Notes: generated by a model from the letters alone, not told the origin. 64,000 nt of DNA from Massilia sp. BSC265 (GCF_000740675.1 NZ_JPXI01000029.1:1-64000); one strand, 5' to 3'; numbered from the stretch's first letter, positions 8,618-17,573 are shown. Numbers and translations: made by a program.

Positions 8618-9979
8618 ATGCACACACACAGCACACAAAAACTCTCCACCCTCGAAAAAGCGGGTTTCGGCGCCGGCGACATGGCGCTCAACGTGGTGAT
8701 CTCGTCGATGATGCTGATCATCACCTTCTTCTATACCGACATCTACGGCATCCATACCGCCGACCTGGCGGCCCTGTTCGTGGCCGTGAAGGTGGTCGGC
8801 GCCGTGGCCGACCTGGCGATGGGACAGGTGACCGACAGCGTCCTCACCCGCTGGGGACGCTACCGGCCCTGGCTGCTGCTGCTCGCCGTGCCCTACGGCC
8901 TGAGCGTGTTCCTGGTCTTCACCACGCCCGACTGGACCTATGATGCCAAGCTGATCTGGGCCTATTCGACCTACATCCTGATGACCCTGATGACGGCGGG
9001 CGTGGGCATCCCGTACATCTCCCTGATCAGCGGCTTGACCTCCGACCCACAGGAGCGCCTGTCCGCCAACGGCTACCGCCTGTTCTTCGCCAAGATCGGC
9101 GCCTTCATGGTGACCATCATCGTCCCGCTGCTCGCCGGCTGGTGGGATGCCGGCAACCCGGCAAGCGGCTACCAGGCCGCAATGGCGGTGATGGCCGCCA
9201 TGGGCGTGCTGCTGTTCCTGCTGTGCTTCTTCACCACCACCGAGCGCGTCATCCACAAGGTCGAGAAGCAGCCGCTGATGGACCAGGTGCGCGTCTTGAT
9301 GAAGAACGACCAGTGGCTGATCCTGTGCGCGGTGTGCGTGACCGGCACGATCGGCTACGTGATCCGCGGATCGGTGGCGATCTACTACGCCAAGTACTAC
9401 CTGGGCGGCGACACCGCCACCGTCTCGGCCTTCCTGTCCACCGGGGTGGCGGCGGCGATCCTGGCGATGGTGGTGTCCACCTGGACCACCAAGTTCTACT
9501 GCAAGGTCAAGCTGTTCCGCAACTCGCAGATCGCGGTGGCCCTCATCAGCCTGATGATCTATTTCCTGGTACAGCCGGGCGACATGGTGCTGGCCTTCGT
9601 CCTGTATTTCATCCTGTCGCTGGTAGTGGACCTGCACGCGCCGGTGTTCTGGTCGGCCATCGCCGAGACCATCGACTATGGCCAGGTCAAAACCGGCAAG
9701 CGGGTCTCGGGATTCGCCTTCGGCGGGATCTCGGTGTGCCAGAAAGCCGGCATGGCGATCGCGGGCGGCATGGTCGGCATCCTGCTGGACTATTTCCATT
9801 ACCAGCCCAACCAGGAGCAGTCGGCACTGGCGCTGCAGGGCATCGCCCTGATGCTGTCGGTGATCCCGGGTTTCTTCCACTTCCTGATGGGCGTGCTGAT
9901 GTTCAAGTACCGCATCAGCGACAGGTATTACGACAGCGTCAAGGCCGACATGGCTACCCGCGGCTACGTCGCCGGCTAA
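8618..9979 (+). CDS. GPH-family sugar:cation symporter (MFS)
   Basis: A 453-residue, 12-helix inner-membrane transporter of the glycoside-pentoside-hexuronide group (MelB/XylP-like). The N-terminal KAGFGAGDMALNVV and RWGRYRPWLL segments are hallmarks of this group, the latter being the helix 2-3 loop. AAGG precedes the start, and the gene ends 11 bases before the intracellular GH43, so the imported substrate is probably a short arabinoside cut inside the cell. The coupling ion cannot be told from the sequence. Confidence 0.9.
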   Translation: MHTHSTQKLSTLEKAGFGAGDMALNVVISSMMLIITFFYTDIYGIHTADLAALFVAVKVVGAVADLAMGQVTDSVLTRWGRYRPWLLLLAVPYGLSVFLVFTTPDWTYDAKLIWAYSTYILMTLMTAGVGIPYISLISGLTSDPQERLSANGYRLFFAKIGAFMVTIIVPLLAGWWDAGNPASGYQAAMAVMAAMGVLLFLLCFFTTTERVIHKVEKQPLMDQVRVLMKNDQWLILCAVCVTGTIGYVIRGSVAIYYAKYYLGGDTATVSAFLSTGVAAAILAMVVSTWTTKFYCKVKLFRNSQIAVALISLMIYFLVQPGDMVLAFVLYFILSLVVDLHAPVFWSAIAETIDYGQVKTGKRVSGFAFGGISVCQKAGMAIAGGMVGILLDYFHYQPNQEQSALALQGIALMLSVIPGFFHFLMGVLMFKYRISDRYYDSVKADMATRGYVAG

Positions 9980-9990
9980 CGGAGAACAAG

Positions 9991-10962
9991 ATGAACCAAC
10001 GAGAAGCAGCAATGCAGGAAACCGTCCTCAAGCCCCTGATCGAGCAGCGCGCCGATCCTTACATCTACAAGCATGCCGACGGCTACTATTACTTCACCGC
10101 CTCGGTGCCCCAGTACGACCGCATCGAACTGCGCCGCGCCACCAGCATCGGGGGCCTGGCGCAGGCCGAGACCGTGGACGTCTGGACCAAGCCCGACACC
10201 GGTCCATACTGCGAGCTGGTGTGGGCCCCGGAGATCCACTTCAACCAGGGTGCCTGGTACATCTATTTCGCCGCCGCGCCGAGCCGCGAGATCAAGCACA
10301 AGCTGTTCCAGCACCGCATGTACGCGATTCGCAACCGGAATGCGAACCCGCTCGAGGGCGAGTGGGAGTTCATGGGCCAGGTCGACACCGGCATCGACAG
10401 CTTCTGCCTGGATGCCACGACCTTCACCCACAAGGGCCAGCTGTACTACCTGTGGGCGCAGAAAGACCATCAGATCGAGGGCAACTCGAACCTCTACATC
10501 GCCCCGATGAAGACCCCGTGGCAGATCGAGGGCAAGCCCATCATGCTGAGCAAGCCGGAGTTCGAGTGGGAGACGCGCGGCTTCTGGGTCAACGAAGGCC
10601 CGTCGGTAGTGCGCCGCAACGGCAGGATCTTCATCAGCTACTCGGCCAGCGCCACCGACGAAAACTACGCGATGGGCCTGCTGTGGGCGGACGAGGACGC
10701 CGACCTGCTCGACCCGGCATCCTGGACCAAGTCGCCCGAGCCGGTGCTGCGCACCTGCTACGAGCACGGCATCTACGGTCCGGGCCACAACAGCTTCACC
10801 TATGCGGAAGACAACGATACCGTGATGCTGGTCTACCACGCCCGTACCTATACCGAGATCGTGGGCGATCCGCTCTGGAATCCGGATCGCCATACCTTCG
10901 TGAAAACCCTGCGCTGGGGGGAAGACGGCATGCCGGTGTTCGGCCGCCCATCCACGAACTGA
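9991..10962 (+). CDS. Glycoside hydrolase family 43, cytoplasmic
   Basis: A 323-residue five-bladed beta-propeller enzyme with no signal peptide. The three GH43 acidic residues are visible: Asp in ADPYIYKHADG (about residue 22), Asp in CLDATTFTHKG and Glu in NEGPSVVRRNG. The start at 9991 is supported by GGAG at 9981-9984; a Met at codon 8 is an alternative. It is closely similar to the secreted GH43 at 33153, so the pair looks like one enzyme used in two compartments. Likely alpha-L-arabinofuranosidase or exo-arabinanase acting on oligosaccharides brought in by the neighbouring symporter; exact specificity cannot be read from the sequence. Confidence 0.88.
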   Translation: MNQREAAMQETVLKPLIEQRADPYIYKHADGYYYFTASVPQYDRIELRRATSIGGLAQAETVDVWTKPDTGPYCELVWAPEIHFNQGAWYIYFAAAPSREIKHKLFQHRMYAIRNRNANPLEGEWEFMGQVDTGIDSFCLDATTFTHKGQLYYLWAQKDHQIEGNSNLYIAPMKTPWQIEGKPIMLSKPEFEWETRGFWVNEGPSVVRRNGRIFISYSASATDENYAMGLLWADEDADLLDPASWTKSPEPVLRTCYEHGIYGPGHNSFTYAEDNDTVMLVYHARTYTEIVGDPLWNPDRHTFVKTLRWGEDGMPVFGRPSTN

Positions 10963-10972
10963 GCCGCAGAGG

Positions 10973-12070
10973 ATGGACAAGGTGAGAGACCTGAACACGC
11001 GCGGCGTCACACAGGCGCCCTACGGCCGGCTGGCGGACGGCCAAGCCATCACCCAGTTTACGCTGGCCAACGCGAACGGCCTGGTGGCGAAGATCATCGA
11101 TTTCGGCGGCATCATCACCGAGCTGCACGCGCCCGACCGCGACGGCCGCTTCGCCGACGTGGTGCTGGGCTTCGACTCGCTCGACGGCTACGAGGGCGAC
11201 AATCCGTATTTCGGCGCCCTGATCGGCCGCTACGCCAACCGGATCGCGAACGGGCGCTTCACGCTGGACGGCCGCGAAGTCGTCCTGCCGGCAAACAACG
11301 GTGCGAATCACCTGCATGGCGGGCCGGGGGGCTTCCACAAGGTGAAGTGGCAGGCCGGCGTGGAGGGCGACATCCTGCGCCTGGCCTACCGCAGTGTCGA
11401 TGGCGAGCAGGGCTACCCCGGCAACCTCGACGTCACCGTGAGCTACCAGCTCAACGACGACAACGAGCTGATCGTGCGTTTCGAAGCCGTCGCCGACAAG
11501 CCCACGCCGGTCAACCTCACCCAGCACAGCTACTTCAACCTGGCCGCGGGTGGCGAGAGCGGTAGTGACATCCTCGACCACCTGCTCACCATCGATGCCG
11601 ACACTTTCGTGGGTATCGATGCGGCATCGATTCCGCTGGGGACGCTGTCGCCGGTGACCGGGACGCCGTTCGACTTCCGCACGCCGCGCCCGATCGGCGA
11701 GCGCGTCGGCCAGCCGGACAAGCAGTTGCGCCACGGCCAGGGCTACGACCACAACTTCGTGCTCAACAAGCCGAACGGCAGGGAGATGACGCGCGCCGCC
11801 CACGTGCTCGAGCCGAGCTCGGGAAGGGTGCTCGAGCTGTTTACCGAGGAGCCCGGCGTGCAGTTCTACAGCGGGAACTTCCTGGACGGGTCGCTGGGCG
11901 GCAAGGGCCGCAGCTATGGACACCGCAGCGGCTTTTGCCTGGAACCGCAGCATTTCCCGGATTCGCCGAACCGGCCGCGCTTCCCGAATGTGATCCTGCG
12001 CCCGGGCCAGGTCTACCAGACCGAATCGCGCTTCCGCTTTTCGGTGCAGGGTGGAGGGACGAACGCATGA
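10973..12070 (+). CDS. galM: Aldose 1-epimerase (mutarotase)
   Basis: A 365-residue GalM that interconverts sugar anomers. Key blocks are present: NGANHLHGGPGGFHKVKW with the catalytic His, VNLTQHSYFNLAA with the second His, and TEEPGVQFYSGNF with the general-base Glu. No signal peptide is seen, so it works in the cytoplasm. It overlaps the lactonase start by 4 bases (ATGA). In this setting it probably supplies the anomer used by the L-arabinose 1-dehydrogenase. Confidence 0.93.
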   Translation: MDKVRDLNTRGVTQAPYGRLADGQAITQFTLANANGLVAKIIDFGGIITELHAPDRDGRFADVVLGFDSLDGYEGDNPYFGALIGRYANRIANGRFTLDGREVVLPANNGANHLHGGPGGFHKVKWQAGVEGDILRLAYRSVDGEQGYPGNLDVTVSYQLNDDNELIVRFEAVADKPTPVNLTQHSYFNLAAGGESGSDILDHLLTIDADTFVGIDAASIPLGTLSPVTGTPFDFRTPRPIGERVGQPDKQLRHGQGYDHNFVLNKPNGREMTRAAHVLEPSSGRVLELFTEEPGVQFYSGNFLDGSLGGKGRSYGHRSGFCLEPQHFPDSPNRPRFPNVILRPGQVYQTESRFRFSVQGGGTNA

Positions 12071-12954
12071 TGGAGCCCTTCCTCGACGAGCGCCACGAAC
12101 TGGGCGAATGCGTGCTGTGGTGCGAACGCACCGGACGCCTGCTGTGGACCGACATCCCGGCCGCGACCTTGTGGTCGTATTCGCCGTCCAGTGGACGGAG
12201 CTTCCGCTGGCGGATGCCGGAGCGCCTGTGTTCGTTCGCGCTGACGAACAGCGACGATTGCCTGCTGCTGGGGCTGGCCTCAGGCCTGGCCTTCTTCCGC
12301 TTCTCCACCGGCGAAGTGGATCGCATTGCCGAGGTCGAAGCCGCCATCCCGGCCACGCGCCTGAACGACGGCCGCTGCGACCGCCAGGGACGCTTCGTGT
12401 TCGGGATGTTCAACCAGGAAGACAGCCCGAAGCGCGCGCTAGGCGGCTTCTATCGCCTGAACACGGATTTGACGCTCGAGCGCCTGCCGCTCGGGAATGC
12501 CGCCATTGCCAACAGCATCTGCTTCAGCCCGGATGGGCAACGTATGTACTACGCGGATTCGGTGACGCGCGAGATCCGCTGCTGCGACTATGACCCGGAC
12601 AGCGGCGCGATCGGCGACTCCCGCGTCTTTGTCCGCGCCGAGGCGGCCCCTGGCGAGCCCGACGGCTCCTGCATTGATGCCGACGGCTTCCTGTGGACCA
12701 CGCGCTGGGGAGCGGGGCAGGTCATGCGCTTCGCACCCGATGGCCGACTCGACCGGGTGCTGGCGCTCCCAGCGCCACAACCGAGCTGCCCCGCCTTCGG
12801 TGGGCCCGACCTGTCCACGCTGTATGTCACTAGCGCCTGGCTCGGCATGGGCGATGACGAGCGGTCTGCCGCGCCCTTGTCTGGCGCGATATTCAGCCGG
12901 CAGCTCGCGGTGCGCGGCTTGCCCGAATCGCGGTTTCTCGGATCGCTCAGATAA
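12067..12954 (+). CDS. SMP-30/gluconolactonase family, probable L-arabinonolactonase
   Basis: A 295-residue six-bladed propeller lactonase. HELGECVLWCERTGRLLWTDI supplies the metal-binding Glu, ATRLNDGRCDRQGRFVFG the conserved Asn-Asp-Gly, and FSPDGQRMYYADS and EPDGSCIDADGFLW the later metal ligands. It should open L-arabinono-lactone to L-arabonate, the second step of the oxidative arabinose route (by family and cluster context). Translation is coupled to galM. The stop codon (12952-12954) lies inside the LysR-type operator of the next transcription unit. It resembles the xylonolactonase at 57593, its counterpart in the xylose cluster. Confidence 0.88.
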   Translation: MMEPFLDERHELGECVLWCERTGRLLWTDIPAATLWSYSPSSGRSFRWRMPERLCSFALTNSDDCLLLGLASGLAFFRFSTGEVDRIAEVEAAIPATRLNDGRCDRQGRFVFGMFNQEDSPKRALGGFYRLNTDLTLERLPLGNAAIANSICFSPDGQRMYYADSVTREIRCCDYDPDSGAIGDSRVFVRAEAAPGEPDGSCIDADGFLWTTRWGAGQVMRFAPDGRLDRVLALPAPQPSCPAFGGPDLSTLYVTSAWLGMGDDERSAAPLSGAIFSRQLAVRGLPESRFLGSLR

Positions 12955-12967
12955 CGAATTCGGTATC
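12950..12967 (+). promoter_or_regulatory. LysR-type operator, arabonate dehydratase operon
   Basis: GATAACGAATTCGGTATC is the second copy of the GATAY-N8-RTATC palindrome (one arm mismatch). From its TATC, 17 bases lead to GATTGG, exactly as at 5494 and 26540. The stop codon of the upstream lactonase gene lies within it. Confidence 0.72.
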
Positions 12968-12986
12968 AATATTGCGAAATATTTGA

Positions 12987-13016
12987 TTGGAAAGTTATCT
13001 GGCCCCATTTTAGACT
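12987..13016 (+). promoter_or_regulatory. Promoter of the arabonate dehydratase operon
   Basis: -35 TTGGAA (12987-12992), an 18-bp spacer and -10 TAGACT (13011-13016). The conserved AATATTTGATTGG element overlaps the -35, as in the TonB receptor promoter. Confidence 0.62.
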
Positions 13017-13090
13017 TTCCTCATTGCTGAACAATACGACATGAGAGGGGGCGAGCAGCCTCCCGTGGCGGAAATAACGAGGAGGAAGGC

Positions 13091-14833
13091 ATGTCCGAGA
13101 CGAAGAAAAAGACCACGCTGCGTTCGGCGGCGTGGTTCGGGACCCAGGACAAGAACGGCTTCATGTACCGGAGCTGGATGAAGAACCAGGGCATTCCCGA
13201 CCATGAATTCCAGGGCAAGCCGATCATCGGCATCTGCAATACCTGGTCCGAACTCACCCCCTGCAACGCCCACTTCCGCAAGCTGGCCGAACACGTCAAG
13301 CGCGGCATCCTGGAGGCCGGCGGCTTCCCGGTCGAGTTCCCGGTGTTCTCGAACGGCGAATCGAACCTGCGCCCGACCGCCATGCTGACCCGTAACCTGG
13401 CCAGCATGGACGTCGAAGAATCCATCCGCGGCAACCCGATGGACGCCGTGGTCCTGCTGGTGGGCTGCGACAAGACCACCCCGGCACTCCTGATGGGCGC
13501 CGCCAGCGTCGACCTGCCGACCATCGTCGTCACCGGCGGCCCCATGCTCAACGGTAAGCTGAACGGCAAGGACATCGGTTCCGGCACCGCCGTCTGGCAA
13601 CTGCACGAAGAGGCCAAGGCCGGGAGAATCACCATGCACGATTTCCTGTCCGCCGAAGCCGGCCACTCGCGCTCGGCCGGTACCTGCAACACCATGGGCA
13701 CGGCATCGACCATGGCCTGCATCGCCGAGTCGCTCGGCACTTCGCTGCCGCACAATGCCGCGATTCCCGCCGTCGACGCGCGCCGCTACGTGCTGGCCCA
13801 CATGTCGGGCATCCGCATCGTCGAGATGGTGCACGAAGACCTGCGCCTGTCGAAAATCCTCAAGCGCGAGAATTTCGAAAACGCCATCCGCGTGAATGCG
13901 GCCATCGGCGGTTCGACCAACGCCGTGATCCACCTGAAGGCGATCGCCGGCCGCGTCGGCGTGCCGCTCGAGCTGGAAGACTGGACCGCCATCGGCAAGG
14001 GTACCCCGACCATCGTCGACCTGCTCCCGTCGGGTAAATACCTGATGGAGGAGTTCTACTATGCCGGCGGCCTGCCGGGCGTGATCCGCCGCCTGGGCGA
14101 GGGCGGTCTCTTGAGGCACAAGGACGCGCTCACCGTCAACGGCAAGACCCTGTGGGAGAACTGCCAGGACGCACCGATCTACAACGACGAGGTGATCCGC
14201 AAGCTGGAAACGCCGCTGATCGAGGACGGCGGCATCCGTGTCCTGCGCGGCAACCTGGCGCCGCGCGGCGCCGTGCTCAAGCCGTCCGCAGCCTCGCCGC
14301 ACCTGATGCAGCACCGCGGCCGCGCCGTCGTGTTCGAGGATTTCGATCACTACAAGCAGCGCATCGTCGATCCCGACCTGGACGTGGACGCCAACTCGAT
14401 CCTGGTGATGAAGAACTGCGGCCCCAAGGGCTACCCGGGCATGGCCGAAGTGGGCAACATGGGCCTGCCGCCCAAGCTGCTGGCCCAGGGCATCACCGAC
14501 ATGGTGCGCATCTCGGATGCGCGCATGAGCGGCACCGCCTACGGCACCGTGGTGCTGCACGTGGCGCCGGAAGCGATGGCCGGCGGCCCGCTGGGCATCG
14601 TGCAGGACGGCGACTGGATCCAGTTGGACTGCGCCGGCGGCGGCCTGAACATCGAACTGTCGGACGAAGAGATCCGCAAGCGCCTGGCCGATCGTGCCGA
14701 GAACAACAAGCCTGTGCAGCACAGCGGCTACCAGCGGCTCTACCTGGACCACGTGATGCAGGCGGACGAAGGTTGTGATTTCGACTTCCTCGTCGGTTGC
14801 CGCGGTTCGGCCGTGCCGAAGCATTCGCATTGA
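13091..14833 (+). CDS. IlvD/EDD family dehydratase, probable L-arabonate dehydratase
   Basis: A 580-residue cytoplasmic dehydratase that would turn L-arabonate into 2-keto-3-deoxy-L-arabonate. The three iron-sulphur cysteines are in GICNTWSE, LLVGCDKTTP and AGTCNTMGTAST, the pattern of the [2Fe-2S] pentonate dehydratases. Length and motifs match the characterised Rhizobium L-arabonate dehydratase type rather than the amino-acid pathway enzyme IlvD. GAGGAAGGC lies ahead of the ATG. It is the first gene of a four-gene operon with its own LysR-type operator. It is only distantly similar to the xylonate dehydratase at 58488, so the two sugars have separate enzymes. Confidence 0.9.
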   Translation: MSETKKKTTLRSAAWFGTQDKNGFMYRSWMKNQGIPDHEFQGKPIIGICNTWSELTPCNAHFRKLAEHVKRGILEAGGFPVEFPVFSNGESNLRPTAMLTRNLASMDVEESIRGNPMDAVVLLVGCDKTTPALLMGAASVDLPTIVVTGGPMLNGKLNGKDIGSGTAVWQLHEEAKAGRITMHDFLSAEAGHSRSAGTCNTMGTASTMACIAESLGTSLPHNAAIPAVDARRYVLAHMSGIRIVEMVHEDLRLSKILKRENFENAIRVNAAIGGSTNAVIHLKAIAGRVGVPLELEDWTAIGKGTPTIVDLLPSGKYLMEEFYYAGGLPGVIRRLGEGGLLRHKDALTVNGKTLWENCQDAPIYNDEVIRKLETPLIEDGGIRVLRGNLAPRGAVLKPSAASPHLMQHRGRAVVFEDFDHYKQRIVDPDLDVDANSILVMKNCGPKGYPGMAEVGNMGLPPKLLAQGITDMVRISDARMSGTAYGTVVLHVAPEAMAGGPLGIVQDGDWIQLDCAGGGLNIELSDEEIRKRLADRAENNKPVQHSGYQRLYLDHVMQADEGCDFDFLVGCRGSAVPKHSH

Positions 14834-14868
14834 TTCATGCGTGCGTTGGCCGCGTTAGCAGGGGACCT

Positions 14869-14924
14869 GCCCACCCTACGGTACGTGGCATCTGTAGGGT
14901 GGGCGGGTTTCCCGCCCACGCGGT
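14869..14924. repeat. Dispersed intergenic palindromic repeat
   Basis: GCCCACCCTAC (14869) and GTAGGGTGGGC (14894) form an 11-bp inverted repeat, followed by a second hairpin GTGGGCGGG-TTT-CCCGCCCAC. The same sequence occurs as an inverted pair at 22013-22124. Being intergenic, hairpin-forming and repeated, it is probably a REP/MITE-like element. Here it lies within an operon between dehydratase and FAH genes, where it may affect mRNA stability. Confidence 0.75.
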
Positions 14925-14978
14925 CAACCATCGGCTAAACCCCGAAACGTCAAACAAACACTAATGGGAGACCGGGCC

Positions 14979-15971
14979 ATGCTGCTCGTACAATTCATCA
15001 CCGAATCCCAGGAGCGCCGCATCGGCATCCTGCACGACAATACCATCCGCGTCGTCGGGGGCTACGCCACGACCCTGGACCTGGCCCGCGCCGCCGTCGC
15101 CGCCGGCACCGGGCTGGCGCAACTGGCCGACAGCGCCGCCTCCAGCGAGCACGTCAACTACGACGATGTCGCCCAGGCCGGCCGCATCCTGCTGCCGCTC
15201 GACCACCCGGACGCCGCCCACTGCTACGTCACCGGCACCGGCCTGACCCACCTGGGCAGCGCCGACACCCGTGACGCCATGCACAAGAAGATCGGCGGCG
15301 AGGTCGACTCCTTGAGCGATTCGATGAAGATGTTCCGCATGGGCGTCGAAGGCGGCAAGCCGGCGCCGGGCACCCCCGGCGTGCAGCCGGAATGGTTCTA
15401 CAAGGGCGACGGCTCGATCGTGCGCGCCACCGGCCAGGACATCGAGATGCCGGACTTCGCGCTCGACGGCGGCGAAGAGCCGGAGATCGCCGGCCTCTAC
15501 CTGATCGGCAACGACGGCCAGCCCTACCGCCTCGGCTTCGCCATCGGCAACGAGTTCTCCGACCACGTCACCGAACGCCAGAACTACCTCTACCTGGCCC
15601 ACTCGAAGCTGCGCAACTGCAGCGTCGGTCCCGCGCTGCTGGTGGGCGAACTCCCTGCACACGTATCGGGCACCTCGCGCATCCTCGGCAAGGACGGCCA
15701 GGTGCGCTGGGAGAAAGCATTCGTGAGCGGCGAACAGAACATGTCGCACACCATCGAGAACCTGGAGTACCACCACTTCAAGTACGGGCTGTTCAAGCGC
15801 CCCGGCGACGTGCACATCCACTTCTTCGGCACCGCAACGCTGAGCTTCGCAGACGGTATCCAGGTGCAGCCCGGCGAGACCTTCGAAGTCGAGTCGCCGC
15901 AGTTCGGCCCGGCCCTGCGCAACCGCCTGGCCGTAGGCGAGACCGGGTTTGCGAAAGTGAAGGCATTATGA
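14979..15971 (+). CDS. FAH-superfamily protein, AraD1/GguC type; probable 2-keto-3-deoxy-L-arabonate dehydratase
   Basis: A 330-residue member of the fumarylacetoacetate hydrolase superfamily (MLLVQFITESQERRIGIL; a central GNEFSDHVTERQNYLYLAHSKL block; a late GDVHIHFFGTATLSF block). In the known pathways the enzyme after the pentonate dehydratase removes water from the 2-keto-3-deoxy acid to give alpha-ketoglutarate semialdehyde, and no DapA-type dehydratase is present in this cluster, so this protein is the best candidate. GGGAG at 14966-14970 supports the start at 14979; the GGG-containing upstream Met at 14964 is less likely. It overlaps the aldehyde dehydrogenase by 4 bases. Confidence 0.82.
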   Translation: MLLVQFITESQERRIGILHDNTIRVVGGYATTLDLARAAVAAGTGLAQLADSAASSEHVNYDDVAQAGRILLPLDHPDAAHCYVTGTGLTHLGSADTRDAMHKKIGGEVDSLSDSMKMFRMGVEGGKPAPGTPGVQPEWFYKGDGSIVRATGQDIEMPDFALDGGEEPEIAGLYLIGNDGQPYRLGFAIGNEFSDHVTERQNYLYLAHSKLRNCSVGPALLVGELPAHVSGTSRILGKDGQVRWEKAFVSGEQNMSHTIENLEYHHFKYGLFKRPGDVHIHFFGTATLSFADGIQVQPGETFEVESPQFGPALRNRLAVGETGFAKVKAL

Positions 15972-17539
15972 GCATCAGCGGCGAAGCCATCATCGGCGGC
16001 GTCCACGAGCGCGGCACCGAGGGATCGTTCAAGGCCTGGGACCCAAGCAGGCGCGATGTCCTGGAACCCGCCTTCCACATGGTGAGCGCCGACCAGATCG
16101 ACCGTGCCTGCCGGTTGGCGGGCGAGGCCTTCGATGCCTTCCGCGCCACCACCGACGAGCAGCGCGCGCGCTTCCTCGACAGCGTCGCGCAGCAGATCAT
16201 GCTGCTGGGCGATGCGCTGATCGAGCGCGCGATGCTCGAGACCGGCCTGCCGCGCGTACGCCTGGAAGGCGAGCGCGGACGCACCTGCAACCAGCTGCGC
16301 CTGTTCGCCGAGCTGCTGCGCGAAGGTTCCTGGGTCGATGCGCGCCTGGACACGCCATTGCCGGAGCGCAGCCCACCGCGTCCCGACCTGCGCTACCACC
16401 TGATCGGCGTCGGCCCGGTCGCCGTGTTCGCCGCATCGAACTTCCCGTTGGCCTTCTCGGTCGCCGGTGGCGATACCGCCTCGGCCTTTGCCGCCGGCTG
16501 CCCGGTGGTCCTGAAAGCGCATTCGTCCCACCCGGGCACTTCGGAACTGGTGGCGCGCGCCGTCACCAGGGCCGTGCAGCAGTGCGAACTGCCCGCCGGC
16601 GTGTTCTCGCTCTTGACCGGCACCGGCAGCCGCATCGGCCAGGCGTTGGTGGGCCATCCCGCGATCCAGGCCGTCGGCTTCACCGGTTCGCGCGGAGGCG
16701 GCACCGCGCTGATGGCGGTTGCCGCGGCGCGCAAGCAGCCGATTCCCGTCTATGCCGAGATGAGCAGCATTAACCCGGTGTTCCTGATGCCGCACGCGCT
16801 GGAGCACCGCGCCGAAGAAATCGGCAGGGGCTTCGCCGCTTCGCTGGTGCTGGGCGTGGGCCAGTTCTGCACGAATCCCGGCCTGGTGCTGGCGATCGAC
16901 GGCCCCGGCCTGGCGACCTTCTGCAAGACCGCACAGGACGCCCTGAGCGCAACCGAAGCGGCGGTCATGCTGAACCAGAATATCGCGGAGAGCTACCGCA
17001 AGGGGGTCGAGGCCCTGGCAGGCAACGCGGCCGTGCGCACGCTGGCGCGCCTCGAGCACGGCGAAGGGAAGGGCGCCGCCGCTCTGTTCCGCGTGAGCGC
17101 GGACGAATTCCTGAAGCGCCATGAACTGCACGAGGAAGTATTCGGCCCCGCGTCGCTCGTGGTCGTGTGTACGGACGCGGTCCAGATGCGCGAGGTCGTC
17201 GATGTGCTGGAAGGCCAGCTCACGGCAACCCTGCAGATGGACCGGGAAGACTATCCCGATGCGCGGGCCTTGCTGCCGCTGCTGGAACGCAAGGCCGGCC
17301 GCATCCTGGCCAACGGCTTCCCGACGGGCGTCGAGGTCTCGACCGCGATGGTCCACGGCGGCCCGTTCCCGGCCACGGCGGACGGACGCAGCACCTCGTT
17401 GGGCACCGGCGCGATCGCGCGTTTCCTGCGCCCGGTGTGCTACCAGAACCTGCCCCAGGAACTGCTGCCGGAAGCGCTGCGCGACGGGAACCCGCGCGGG
17501 ATCTGGCGCCGCAAGGACGGTGCATTGACCAAAGAGTAA
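15968..17539 (+). CDS. Aldehyde dehydrogenase, probable alpha-ketoglutarate semialdehyde dehydrogenase
   Basis: A 523-residue NAD(P)-dependent aldehyde dehydrogenase. The active site shows Glu in VYAEMSSINPVF and the catalytic Cys in VGQFCTNPG; the Rossmann region contains GFTGSRGGG. Length and divergent motifs fit the KGSADH type of oxidative pentose pathways, which makes alpha-ketoglutarate. The ATG overlaps the stop of the FAH gene. The xylose cluster at 55592-60278 has no such gene, so this enzyme may finish both the arabinose and the xylose pathways. Confidence 0.9.
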   Translation: MSISGEAIIGGVHERGTEGSFKAWDPSRRDVLEPAFHMVSADQIDRACRLAGEAFDAFRATTDEQRARFLDSVAQQIMLLGDALIERAMLETGLPRVRLEGERGRTCNQLRLFAELLREGSWVDARLDTPLPERSPPRPDLRYHLIGVGPVAVFAASNFPLAFSVAGGDTASAFAAGCPVVLKAHSSHPGTSELVARAVTRAVQQCELPAGVFSLLTGTGSRIGQALVGHPAIQAVGFTGSRGGGTALMAVAAARKQPIPVYAEMSSINPVFLMPHALEHRAEEIGRGFAASLVLGVGQFCTNPGLVLAIDGPGLATFCKTAQDALSATEAAVMLNQNIAESYRKGVEALAGNAAVRTLARLEHGEGKGAAALFRVSADEFLKRHELHEEVFGPASLVVVCTDAVQMREVVDVLEGQLTATLQMDREDYPDARALLPLLERKAGRILANGFPTGVEVSTAMVHGGPFPATADGRSTSLGTGAIARFLRPVCYQNLPQELLPEALRDGNPRGIWRRKDGALTKE

Positions 17540-17573
17540 GACAGCAGCACAATAAGAACGGATGGAGACAAGC

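Noticed and set aside
12960-13090. Leader of the dehydratase operon considered as a riboswitch
   Set aside because: The 70-nt leader shows no known aptamer layout or terminator/antiterminator pair; the LysR-type operator explains control.
14869-14924. Repeat considered as a rho-independent terminator only
   Set aside because: The same sequence recurs at 22013-22124 including the part outside the stem and there is no T run, so a dispersed repeat is the better description.
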